From: Beaufortia kweichowensis
Lineage: Eukaryota > Chordata > Actinopteri > Cypriniformes > Gastromyzontidae
Assembly: GCA_019155185.1 (NCBI GenBank)
Contig: CM032797.1
Location: 5,628,881 to 5,692,880, forward strand
Length of the DNA stretch: 64,000 bases
Direction: 5' to 3'
Shown: in pieces, positions 55,401 to 64,000 of the stretch
Layout: every line of letters starts with the position of its first letter
Numbering within the stretch: position 1 is the stretch's first letter
Translations under genes and position numbers: made by a program
Notes under the pieces: model-generated
Told to the model about the DNA's origin: nothing
The model's input: only the letters and a program-made list of their open reading frames with translations
The model's database searches: none

Positions 55401-58400
55401 TTTAGTGGATTAAATATCCATGTGAGGCCTCTTTCAAGTTTTTAAAGCAGAATTTTTCATAGTCAGATAAAGTGCTGTCATGACCATAACAATCCATATT
55501 CCACATAAATTCTTAATAATGCCTATAAAATAACAATTTCAACAACAAATTCATTCATTTGTTGGGTATTATTGCTTCTGGTTTCTGCATTTTAATTAAA
55601 AGAAATCCTATAAAGTATTTTGGCTTTTTTTCACATCCACACATGTATATTTTCCTCTAATTAAATAAATACCTCGTATATAGATTGATTTTTTTAAGTT
55701 TGAAAATATAAACAGAAGGTTTAGTATACTGGTAATAAATAAATTCTGTGTTTTGACTGAAAATGTCACATCCATAACACTGGAATTGCCCTAAAGCAAA
55801 CATCTTTAAAATGAACAATGTCAAATGACATGTATTTAACATCATGTGTTTTTGAGTGAATATTCAGCTTAAAATAAAATTTCATTATTGCTCATATAAA
55901 GGTTGAGGATGAATTCACAATCAGAAAAAAGTAAAATATTGATGTCGATTGTGCATTTAACATTTGTTGTCTTGGAAGATGACTTGTTCAAATATCATTG
56001 TAGCGTTGTGACCCATACTTGATCTTTCTTTTTCTCCATTCCTACCAAAACCATCAAAGTGGCCATCTTGACTCTGTGAGCCATACGGTCGGTCTGTTTC
56101 TCATTACAGATGAGGAAACTGGCCAGTCGACTGAAACATCTCTCACCCACGTCAGCTTCACTCACGAGCCACTTTTCCACTCTTTGGTCTTCCGTTACGC
56201 TCGAGGCATAAAACAACACCAAATTCATAACTGTTCCTCTCTCTTTCTCTCAGAAAGTTCTCTGTTTCTGTCAGTTTTATTTACTTTATTTGTTGTGTCA
56301 TTTTCCTCCCCCTCTTTCTCTCTCTCAGTCTGGTGGTATTTATATATAGTCACAGATACCAGATCTATCATACTGTCAGATGGATGGATGATGAAAAGCT
56401 GTGCAGTGTGTGTGTGTTTGGACTTTGGCTCATGGCAGACAGCGTCAGCAGCCTCACAGTGTGCTTTTCTTCCAGCCAGCACCATCTAACATGGCCAAGA
56501 GAGCCGTCACACAATCGCAAACACGCTATGTGTGTCGATTCACTTTAGACAATGTTCCTCTGTTCGCATCTGCACAATTTAAATCCTTCTGCTCTCTCTC
56601 TTTCTCTCACACACACACACACACACACATACAGTAAACACAAACACACAAGGCCAACGCAATATTCACGGCTCTCTGGATTTCTTCACAGTAGATCTGC
56701 ATACAGGAATAAGAAGTAAAGTCGTCTGAAATTGTCTAACACGAAGCACTTGTTTATAGTTTCATCTGTTTTCACTTCACATACTCTCCGAAATCTGGAC
56801 TGTGGCTGTACAAGGGGCGTGTGGTTTGGTGGTGTATACTGTGCGACATGCCAAATGGTTATTAAATACATTAATGTTTCATCCATCCATCCTTCAAACA
56901 CGCAGGTCCTTTGCAGGGTCCCGAGGGGCCGGAGCCTATCCCAATATCTCAGGAAAACACCAAGAATAGAAGAATAGTCCACAGAAGGGTGTATTTTTGT
57001 TCTTTTGTGATTAATACAGTGTCACTTTATGATTACCATATTAAATGCCATAGTATTTAAAATCTAATCCAATGTTTTTAAAAAAGAAATGCAGTCTTAA
57101 ATTAATGGATTTTTAACCGAACCACTATACAAATATGGGACTGGACATATGCTGGGCTAATCTAATGTTAAAAACTTTAATATTTTGGAAAAGTATAATT
57201 AAACCATTAGATATTAAAAATCTCTAAAAAAAATATCCATTTTCATAGTATCAATGTATGTTTGCTATTGCTATTCTACTGAAATATAGGATATAAAGCA
57301 TGTACAAACCTTCATTAGAGAAATAACCCATGAAAAAGACCCAACAGGTTGGACAATCAAAAGATAACAATGCAAAACCATGCTTTTTATATGAGTTAAG
57401 AATTGTTAAGGTGTGCTTCAGCGTAGGTGTACAGTTATTTAACTCACAATTACATACAAACAATGTTTTCATTTAGATAGCTGTATGTTTTGGTATTTTC
57501 TAAGGGGAACACCTGAAACGTCGCCAAGGTTTCCCAGCAGACCTGAAATTCAGCCTAAACCCCCCGTTAGTGTGAGTCTATGTGTGTATATGTGTGTATT
57601 TCTCCTGCCGTGTATAAATAGATGGAAAATTACAAAGTGGCATTCCCTGCTGCTCCGGGAGGAAGTGGTCACACACACACACACACACACTTAAATTGAG
57701 TGTTTTTATACATTTCAGAAGTCAAAACTGATGTTTTTAATATTCTAGCATATTTACAATTTTAATAATTCAGTACATTTAGTCTTTTGTAAATAGCGTA
57801 GTCTTTGTGCTTGTTTTAATCATTTAGTAGCTCCACACTAAACACACAAACCAGTGTAATGGTTTGGTGAAATTTCACAAGTAGCTCAGTCTGGACAAAT
57901 GAAACATATGCCATAACTCATTTATCAAAGCTTAAGGCCTGAACATCACCAAAATAAAGATCAACCTCTCACCCAACCACATATTTCATGACTTTTGCCT
58001 TTCTTGGCCACATATTCCCCAACACACACACACTTCTGATCGTTCTCATTTTAGCATAAGTAAATGCAAAGCCAAAATGGCAAACTTTATCACCACTGAT
58101 AAATTGACCATGTAAAATATCTTGTCACAACACACTACAAACAGTATATGCATACTCTATGCAATGACATTTTGAAAACCCTCTTTTGCTTTGAAACCTC
58201 AGCCTGTTTATCATATGAGATTCGGTCCAGAGAGAGAAAATATTCAACAAACCCATGAGAATGACAGAAACACAGCAGCTTTTGTGACGTCTCTCTCTCT
58301 CTCTCTCTCTCTCCGTATTAACACAATTCTTTAAATTTGTATCATTATGGTGACTGTGCAGAATAGTCAAACAACATAGCCGTAAAGTCTACATTTCAAA

Positions 58401-61400
58401 ATTGACACATCAATTGAAAGCCATAATTGTGATTATTAAATATTTTGTGAGTTTTCTGTTATATTCACCATCCCAGGCTTGGTTTTTGATGCTTGCAGAG
58501 TATTTAAACAATAAACTCTCTGACTAATACTGCGGATAGGAGCCGTGCTGGACTCTCAACAGAGCAGAAACATGAACAATCCCGGTCTGAGTAATGCCAC
58601 ACGCGAGACCTCATCTGCTCTTGTCCAAACATACCAGATTCAATGTGTTATTACAAGGCAGTGCAGAATAATCCATTTGTGTTTAGTCTTGTCCTCTGAG
58701 ACACCACAATTTGAATTGTACTGTACAGAGATATTTGGGCTGCTGACCAATGATAAGTGTGTAAATGATATAATATCAATGGCATACATAACCAAAAAAC
58801 CACACACACTGATTTTGAATAATTCTGCATTTATGTCTACAGGTGAGTGCTGTCATCTCAAAATCACCTCTGACAATCATTGATCAAATGAAGTCTGCGC
58901 AAGACTTGGACCAATATGTTTATTATGACTGCCCATCATCACAGCTTTAATAATGGCATTAACGTGTTGCCATGGTGATGAGATCCCAGCAGTCACATGA
59001 TCTAGATGTAAACTGTAAAGTAGGGTCTGTAATGCAATTCCCATATAAAAGTTCCTGTTTTACAGTGCTGTTTATTTACATACATAAGTTTTAATATGTT
59101 GTTTTGGAAAGCTCATGTGAGCATCCAAAATATGAAGAAGGAATTAATGGCACAAGTGTGTGTCACACTGAGGTAGAAGACTGGACCATTCATGAACACA
59201 GATAATATGGAAACTAACCAGGCTTCTTTTCATGCTTGTAAAACTGCTATTTAACTAGTAAAATAAGTAACTTACTGTAGGTATAATTGAATTAAGTTCT
59301 TATAAAAACATGTAAAGAGAAAGAGTTCAGCAAAGTTTCAGAACATCTGGTTGGTATTAGAAGTAGTTTCATCAGTTTGGGTTATGGCAAACTATTGATT
59401 TACTTCATCCAAGTTTATTTTTTATTTAACTGTGCTTCAATTGAAACTCTGAATCAGTGTATTAAAGGGGAAATTTACTACAAAAACATAAAAAATATAG
59501 TAAAAACACCAAACATATTATTAATTAGTTCAAAATGACATTTTACTAAACAACATACAGATAGAAAAAAGAGGCTATGTTTTGTTCCTTCAATAGAAGC
59601 ACAATTGAATCAAAAATAAACTTGGATGAAGGAAGTCAATTGTTTGCCATAACCCAAACTGATGAAACAATCTGAACCACTGCTAATACCAACCAGATGT
59701 CTTGAAACTCTTTAAATGTGAGCATTACCATTGTAAATAATGCTTTTTACTACTGCAGAAAGGAGAAAAATATCCTTTAAAAACAAACTGAATCGCTTTC
59801 ATCAACGGTTTCACACAATATGGTAGTTTTTAACTATTAGCTAGGTGGATAATTTGATTGTTTTGTACAAACTCGTTTGCTTGTGCTTTTTGTGCCTTAC
59901 GAGTAGGGCTGGGCGATATGGGACGATAACGATATGTATTGCGATAGACACGTGATCGATATCAATAAAAAATGTGTTCGATAGAACGTTCGATATTTTT
60001 TTCTTCGTCGGAAAAAAACAGAGGTTGCGAAGCAAGTTTGGTTGCATTAACAAAGGCACTCGCTCTCTGGTAACCTAGCAACGTAGGGAGTGACACGCTA
60101 ACAGCCAATCATGTAACAGTATTAAGTTTGGTTGCGCCATATCGTTGTCTCGTGCTGGTCTGCTGGATTCCTCTTCAGTAACCGGCGACTGATAAGCAGA
60201 AGATGAGTGCCGCAGCGAGCGAGGAAATTGTAAATAAAAGAGGAAAAGTCAGCTCGCCAGTATGGCAGTTTTTTGGATATACAATGTCGTCTATAAAAAG
60301 CTTTTACACGTTCACCAGAAGGTGAACAGCTAGTGAACTTCCTAGCACCAAACTTGCACTAAATTCTTAGGTTTCTCTATGTTTATATTTAACACTTTGC
60401 ACTATTTTATTACACTTTATTAAGCATTTCTTACATTTTCTTTGATTTTGCACCTTTAAATGTAATATATTTTTCTCCTGGTCCTTATTTTAAATGGGTC
60501 ATAAAAATATCAATAATTATCAATATCGACCGATATTAAACACTGATATCGTGATACAGTTTTCAGCCATATCGCCCAGCCCTACTTACGAGTTCCTGTA
60601 AGATCACAATAAACCATATATTTAAGTGTTGAGCATAAGTTGAGCTGATGGGTATCATGCGCACATCAAAAGTCTGAACTTTGCAAAACATAGTGAGCTG
60701 TCTAGACGCCATTTTTGGTCAACATACAGTAGTTTTCAATATGCCATTAAAGAAATTCTTAACCTGTTAACTCACTGTTTCTCAGGAGGAACACCTATGT
60801 TACTTTCCTATTCACTTATATTTCATAGTTAAATTTTAATCTAATCCTGACAAACTATAAACTGATGGAGATGTATAAGACTCAAGATGAAATATTTGAC
60901 ATGTAAATGATATGATATAAATTTTCATAACAATAAATATAAACAAAACAATTAATAACAATTTTGTTTATGTAAATGTTAATTACTGTAATTTATAAAA
61001 ATACCTACAATTTAAAAAAATTAAGACTTAATTTTCTTTTGAAAAATATATCTAAAAATTATAAAATTGTATTTCAGATACATTTTTTGTGTATCCTCAA
61101 TTTCTGCAGTTACAGTTATCAGGTTAACCTAATGAATTAGACAACATTTTTGGGCTTTGTGTTCAAACATTGAAGAAATGTTTCAAAATCTGCCTTGTAA
61201 GCAATGTCAAATGTTTGGTATGACCCTGGACAGGTTTTGAAACAGTCTGTTGATTTGTTTAATGGCGGATAAACTATAACCTACATTCAGAATTCAGTGA
61301 GCACACATTACATGTCCTCAGTTAAATCACTTTCACAACAAGTGAGTTTTGCTGATAAGGCGGTTCATTGGTTAAATTGAAGGTTTTGTTTGTGGCGTTT

Positions 61401-61585
61401 GTGGTTCTTACCTTCAGCGAATCAAAGCAAGCGATGACTCGCCCGTTCTCCACCTGGCAGCTCTTGGCGGGATGAGCGAACTTGCACTCGGCGTCGGAGC
61501 GAGCGCACGTGCCCCTCTGAAACTCTCGACACACCTCCAGCGTCAGCCATTTCGTGTCCCTCATGTGAGCCATGTTCATCGCCAT
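36569..61585 (-). CDS. mbnl1: Muscleblind-like splicing regulator 1
   Basis: Coding exons on the - strand, all with AG/GT borders: 61585-61412, 43397-43227, 43128-42883, 41984-41745, 41053-41000 (54 nt), 40173-40023, 38413-38378 (36 nt), 37512-37421, 36625-36569. They sum to 1221 nt, 406 residues. MBNL binds YGCY RNA and controls alternative splicing, polyadenylation and RNA localisation. CCCH fingers: C19/C27/C34/H38, C53/C61/C66/H70, C199/C207/C214/H218, C235/C243/C248/H252. The paralogue call mbnl1 rests on KNMAMLAQQMQLANAIMP, RLEVCREYQRGNC and the C-terminus IPIISAEHLTSHKYLTQM; the N-terminus MAMNMAHMRDTKW differs somewhat from the mammalian one. The exons of 54, 36 and 92 nt are likely alternative. 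Intron 1 is 18 kb. Confidence 0.93.
37340..37402. repeat. (GT)n-(GA)n compound microsatellite
   Basis: Starts as GA, continues as GT and ends as GA, within the mbnl1 intron right behind the exon 37421-37512. On the sense strand it reads TC-AC-TC, and lies about 20 nt downstream of the donor. Confidence 0.9.
37421..37512 (-). CDS. mbnl1: mbnl1 coding exon 8
   Basis: 92 nt between ctgaaaag| and CAATCAG|gtttgc; encodes PMMHGASPAAVSAATTSATS and VPFASASANQ. Mammalian counterpart is 95 nt as I recall; the acceptor is unusual (ctctgaaaag). Confidence 0.87.
38378..38413 (-). CDS. mbnl1: mbnl1 36-nt cassette exon
   Basis: Exactly 36 nt between tgggcag| and GCATGG|gtaggt. With its neighbours it encodes GSILCMTPAASM, matching the SILCMTPATS segment of other MBNL proteins. 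Phase 1 on both sides, so skipping keeps the frame (PSG-PMMHG becomes PS-VPMMHG). Confidence 0.9.
38909..39385. mobile_element. TIR DNA transposon remnant (about 477 bp)
   Basis: Left end CAGTACCAGTCAAACGTTTA, right end the inverse of CAGTACCAGTCAAGAGTTTG. Such ends are typical of Tc1/mariner-type elements abundant in fish. No transposase. It lies in an mbnl1 intron. Confidence 0.7.
39432..39738. mobile_element. MITE-like inverted repeat (AAAGGGATAGTTC family)
   Basis: Left ccctttgaagagaaagttca..aaaatgaaaa, right ttttcatttttggagaacta..ccctttgagg. A related copy is at 63095-63366. This is a very common repeat type in cyprinid genomes. Confidence 0.65.
40023..40173 (-). CDS. mbnl1: mbnl1 coding exon 6
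   Basis: 151 nt between gagcag| and CCGTCAG|gtaggg; encodes GIPHSVMPPLPKRPALEKAN and QYQQALANMQFQQQAF. Carries the second half of the nuclear localisation signal. Ends in phase 1. Confidence 0.93.
41000..41053 (-). CDS. mbnl1: mbnl1 54-nt alternative exon (nuclear localisation)
   Basis: Exactly 54 nt between taattaag| and GACCTG|gtacta, phase 0 at both ends. It encodes TQSAVKSLKRPLEATFDL. The corresponding mammalian exon (exon 5) is ultraconserved, regulated by MBNL itself and promotes nuclear localisation through its KRP together with PKRPALEK in the next exon. Confidence 0.93.
41056..41225 (-). promoter_or_regulatory. AG-free zone with YGCY motifs upstream of the 54-nt exon
   Basis: Reading the sense (-) strand, no AG occurs from 41225 to 41056 before the acceptor AG at 41055-41054. 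A T-rich tract lies far upstream (about 41168-41191). About ten YGCY motifs (RGCR on the + strand) fall in 41061-41150. This is the layout of a distant branch point with MBNL binding sites between it and the 3' splice site. Confidence 0.7.
41745..41984 (-). CDS. mbnl1: mbnl1 coding exon 4 (zinc fingers 3 and 4)
   Basis: 80 codons between cgtcag| and GCCATG|gtgagt: VCREYQRGNCSRGETDCRFAH and VCMDYIKGRCSRDKCKYFH, the second tandem CCCH pair. Confidence 0.95.
42883..43128 (-). CDS. mbnl1: mbnl1 coding exon 3 (linker with polyalanine)
   Basis: 82 codons between ttacag| and CTGGAG|gtatga. Runs from PMFSVTPSLASNAS through ten consecutive alanines to FNPYLGPVSPGL, then a second Ala-rich block before QKLLRTDRLE. 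The Ala blocks are longer than in mammalian MBNL1 as I recall it. Confidence 0.93.
43227..43397 (-). CDS. mbnl1: mbnl1 coding exon 2 (finger 2 end, linker)
   Basis: 57 codons, phase 0, between tttcag| and CCAATG|gtaagg. Encodes GRCSRENCKYLHPPPHLKTQ and the linker NMAMLAQQMQLANAIM. Confidence 0.95.
43398..47369. other. mbnl1 intron 1, 3' part; no gene seen
   Basis: Non-coding; very AT-rich at 44500-45000. No exon or clear repeat boundary recognised. Confidence 0.6.
47370..47684. mobile_element. MITE with perfect 20-bp terminal inverted repeats
   Basis: TGGTAACACTTTACAATAAG at 47370-47389 and its exact inverse at 47665-47684. The interior contains repeated ttaacattagtt / gctaatgcatttact phrases. 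A family common in fish and other vertebrates. No coding capacity. Confidence 0.85.
48913..49079 (+). mobile_element. tRNA-derived SINE with L2-like tail
   Basis: The head has polymerase III promoter-like boxes (TAGCTTGGTAGAG and GGTTTGATCCC). The body contains an A stretch, and the tail GTAAGTCGCTCTGCATAAAA and (AAATATA) matches the L2 3' tail seen at 30615-30674. This is the structure of cyprinid tRNA-type SINEs. Confidence 0.72.
49080..59319. other. mbnl1 intron 1, central part; no gene seen
   Basis: About 10 kb without a supportable exon. Contains simple repeats: (AC)n at 51328-51352, (CA)n at 56608-56629 and 57669-57690, (TC)n at 58291-58313; a 14-bp perfect hairpin at 51931-51960; and a cluster of AP-1/ETS-like sites at 51490-51570. 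Open frames here lack recognisable domains. Confidence 0.6.
51931..51960. repeat. Perfect 14-bp inverted repeat (hairpin)
   Basis: GTGGGTAGTTGACA, two-base spacer, then its exact inverse. Could form a cruciform or RNA hairpin. Confidence 0.85.
59320..59713. mobile_element. Foldback MITE with about 115-bp arms
   Basis: Left arm (59320-59450) and right arm (59588-59713) are inverted copies with a few mismatches; both hold ACATCTGGTTGGTATTAG and CATCAGTTTGGGTTATGGC. The unique centre is AT-rich. No coding capacity. Confidence 0.78.
59904..60584 (+). mobile_element. hAT internal-deletion derivative (681 bp)
   Basis: Perfect 18-bp inverted ends TAGGGCTGGGCGATATGG, exact 8-bp target duplication CTTACGAG at 59896-59903 and 60585-60592. 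At 60203-60330 a short frame starting MSAAASEEIVNKRGKVSSPV and continuing WQFFGY resembles the N-terminus of hAT transposases just before the BED zinc finger, then breaks off. Confidence 0.87.
60593..61411. other. mbnl1 intron 1, 5' part; nothing recognised
   Basis: AT-rich non-coding sequence up to the donor of coding exon 1. Confidence 0.6.
61412..61585 (-). CDS. mbnl1: mbnl1 coding exon 1 (zinc finger 1, half of finger 2)
   Basis: 58 codons from ATG 61585 to donor CTGAAG|gtaaga. Contains TKWLTLEVCREFQRGTC and the first two ligands of finger 2 (ACFDSLK, with the second Cys in the next exon). Further in-frame ATGs at codons 3, 5 and 8. Confidence 0.95.
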
Positions 61586-62118
61586 GTCGACGGCAGGGCG
61601 GCGCGCTTTAGCGACGAGCGATCTTCAACTAAAATCCCAACCTACTCTGGGTGTGCTTGTGTCTGTCTAAAGCAGACTTCCTGTTTGTCCTTTAAGGAAT
61701 GTTCCTCTCCTTCTTAGATCATTAAGATCCTCTTTTCTTAAAGATGCACGACAGGCCGGAGCAAAAAAGAATGTTGTTGTGAGGAGAATCGCAGTAATGG
61801 ATCCAAAAGCAAAAATCCTCAGTGGTTGGCTTTCTGTTTGTGTGTGAGCGAGCGGAAGGGGTCGTATAGGGTCACCGGCAGGACTGTAGGGTTGTGTTTA
61901 CTGTCGTCGGGTAGCAAGCAGGCAGAAAGCTGTGGCTGGTACTATAGGCAGGTCCAAGCAGCGGCAGATGCAAGAGAGGGTGCAATACTCAGTACCCACC
62001 TAAACAGAAAAAAAGAGAGAACAGATTGAGCATGAAGTATACTGAGGCTTGTATGTATGCGCTAGACGATGCATACAGTCAAAATATATATAAAATATAT
62101 TTACATATAATGTAAATG
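61586..62118 (-). other. Putative 5' UTR / upstream intron of mbnl1
   Basis: Sequence directly before the ATG is GC-rich (gccctgccgtcgacATGG). The 5' limit of the exon cannot be fixed; no further coding exon is expected upstream because translation starts in coding exon 1. Confidence 0.4.
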
Positions 62119-62168
62119 TTGCTTTAGCAGCACAAAGGTCATGGGTTTGAATCCCACAGAACACACAT
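62119..62168 (+). mobile_element. Truncated tRNA-SINE head
   Basis: TTAGCAGCACAAAGGTCATG followed by GGTTTGAATCCC (box B-like) and aacacacatactgatgaa, the second half of a tRNA-derived SINE. Too short and incomplete for a tRNA gene. Confidence 0.5.
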
Positions 62169-63009
62169 ACTGATGAAACATACAACTTTGTGCAACAAAA
62201 TTCATTGACACTGTCTGTGAAAATACAACTAAATCCAATGTTTTGTCATTTACTGTTTTCTAAATTTAAACATTTTGTGAAAATATAACCTTGATATCTA
62301 TATTTACTGTGTAAGACCACATCAAAGATTAAAATATTATTTTTGTGCAAAATAATAAAATCATTAATTGCAGAACTTCAAATCATTTATTTCAGTATTT
62401 AAAATTTGCATGCGAGTACTGTATCTCAAAATCTATCATATAATCCACCATTAACAGCAATAAACAAAATTATTATTTTTAAGGCGTTGACTACTTTGAT
62501 GTTCCTGTCTCATAAACACATTTCGAGATTTTAGAAAGGCTCATATATAACATGATGCAGTCCATCTTCTATGACTTTCTAACACCCCTCACCGTGTATT
62601 TCTCACTACTTCTCCATTAGAATCTCACCAGCTGCATAAATCCTTCACACCCCTAAAAATGCCAGAAATGCACTGAAGTCTGCAAAATACTGTCAGTGTG
62701 AGCAAATAAAACATTGTCACACACATTCCTGGACAAACATGCACACCTCCTTCTCGCTGAAACACACACACTGAGCTCTTTTTTGTACAAACAAACACAC
62801 ACATACAAAGCAGCCCTTCACAACTTTCACAATTTCAGTCCAACGAACCAAACAGCGCACGAGAGTTAAAGCTAAGATCTGCGACGTATCATTTAACAAA
62901 GTGAGAGCAGACGGGAAGTGAACAGCGAGGTCATTTCCCCTTTTTCTGTAGTCTTGCACGACACACAGTGAGCCAATCGTAGAAGGAGATGGAGCAATAT
63001 TCCCGGCCA

Positions 63010-63366
63010 CATGCCAGTTAAAGAAACAGTTCACCTAAAATGACAACTTTGTTGTTATATACTCGCCCTCATGTAATTTCAACCACATAGCATTTCCTTA
63101 AACGGATAGTTCACTCCAAAATGAAAATTCTTTCTTCATATACTCATCCTCATATCACACCAAACCTGTAAGATTTTCTTTCTTCTACATTGGTAACCAG
63201 CAACATTGATCCAGATTGACTTTCATTGTATAGAGACAAAAGCACAATTTCTCAAAATATTTTTATTTGTGTTCCACAGAAGATAGAAAATCATACAGGT
63301 TTGGAATGACACAAAGGTAAATAAATGATGGATGACTTAAATTTTGGGCGAATTAACCCCCTTAAA
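63010..63366. repeat. MITE-like copies (AAAGGGATAGTTC family), one truncated
   Basis: A partial copy (acagttcacctaaaatgaca, about 63026-63090) is followed by a longer one (acggatagttcactccaaaa to ttttgggcgaattaac, 63095-63366). Same family as 39432-39738. Confidence 0.6.
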
Positions 63367-63483
63367 CACAAAAGAAGATGCTTGCCAGGATGTCTGAGCA
63401 GAAATTTGCAATGAAAGTGAACAGAGATTTTCAATGTCAGGCCCTAAAATGGGAAATTAAAAAGGAAAATAAGTATCACTTTT

Positions 63484-63640
63484 GGACTTGAGGTGCTAAA
63501 CAAAAACATAGCAACCACACCGAACACCCTAGCAACCACCTAGAACATAATACCACTTACAAAGCAACAAACATATACAAACCGCTTTAGCAACGGCACA
63601 ACAACGCTTTGGCAATCATTCACAACAACATAGCATCGTG
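63484..63640. repeat. Degenerate minisatellite (tagcaaccacc units)
   Basis: Imperfect repeats of agcaaccac / agcaacg / ggcaacca. A shorter stretch of the same type is at 50277-50315. No coding potential. Confidence 0.5.
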
Positions 63641-64000
63641 GTGGCAACCATAATCACGTTCTTCAAAGACTGTAAACAATTAGTAACTTTTATTATTGTA
63701 CAGTAGTAGTAACAGTAACTTTTGGGTACAAACATACGGTTACAGTGGTAAAAATACCAAAATGTGATCAAACAAAAAAAATAGATTTTGGGAAGGAAAC
63801 GTTCACACCAGGTGATGTGAACATGTAAAAGCCTTGCAGCATGATTTTGATCCGGCATTAAACAGGCTCATGCCTGCGTTATCTGTCTTTCTAGAGACAA
63901 AAACAATCGCCAAGACTATTAAATAAATTCATGCTCAGACTTGGGTTCTCCTTCAAGATCTTTGTCTTCACTTGGTCATAATACTGGTATTTCTTTACAT

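Noticed and set aside
56019..56489. 156-codon + strand frame in mbnl1 intron 1
   Set aside because: Low-complexity Ser/Leu/Phe-rich translation of pyrimidine-rich sequence; no family match.
56870..56960. catccatccatcc..gggtcccgaggggccgg as a possible regulatory element
   Set aside because: Resembles widespread fish low-complexity repeat sequence; no boundaries or motif support.
62119..62168. Possible tRNA gene with a box B-like sequence
   Set aside because: No acceptor stem or anticodon arm; fits a truncated SINE.

Overview
The window is vertebrate nuclear DNA, most likely from a cyprinid fish. The evidence is intron-rich genes, a tandem cluster of fish-type TRIM genes (finTRIM/TRIM16-like: RING, two B-boxes, coiled coil, PRY-SPRY), fish transposon families (Tx1-clade LINE, L2, Ty3/Gypsy, hAT and other TIR elements, a tRNA-derived SINE with an L2-like tail) and a muscleblind gene. 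There is no sign of bacterial operons, CRISPR arrays or phage.

Positions 1-32.7 kb hold three tandem TRIM copies on the + strand. Copy 1 enters from the left and has exons 3-6 only (6708-8475). Copy 2 runs 9571-27987 with a huge intron 2 (10332-26223). Copy 3 (29054-32677) is the only one whose six exons join into one open frame (556 codons). Intron 2 of every copy contains a long (TC)n tract. In copies 1 and 2 a 6.3-kb Tx1-clade LINE sits in that TC tract with TC repeats at its edges; copy 3 has the uninterrupted (TC)72, i.e. an empty site. The LINE in copy 1 later received a 576-bp hAT-like element (749-1324). The LINE in copy 2 received a full-length 9.1-kb Ty3/Gypsy element (13145-22239) with 1.48-kb LTRs, a tRNA-Pro primer binding site and a PNMA-like Gag. 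Copy 3 instead has an 855-bp L2 fragment immediately behind the exon 2 donor.

Positions 32.7-36.4 kb are a transition zone with a diverged remnant of a fourth TRIM 5' flank (about 34085-35010) and the putative 3' UTR of the next gene. From 36.5 to 61.6 kb lies mbnl1 on the - strand, tail-to-tail with the TRIM cluster. I could place nine coding exons with canonical splice sites. They sum to 1221 nt (406 codons plus stop), encode four CCCH zinc fingers, and include the 54-nt nuclear-localisation exon and a 36-nt cassette exon. Upstream of the 54-nt exon there is about 170 nt without AG on the sense strand, and many YGCY motifs. The 18-kb first intron is mostly non-coding, with several TIR elements, a SINE and microsatellites. 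61.6-64 kb is the 5' UTR/upstream region with more repeats.

Many frameshifts in TRIM copies 1 and 2, the LINEs and the LTRs are single-base indels clustered in particular segments. Some may be consensus errors of the assembly rather than biological decay.
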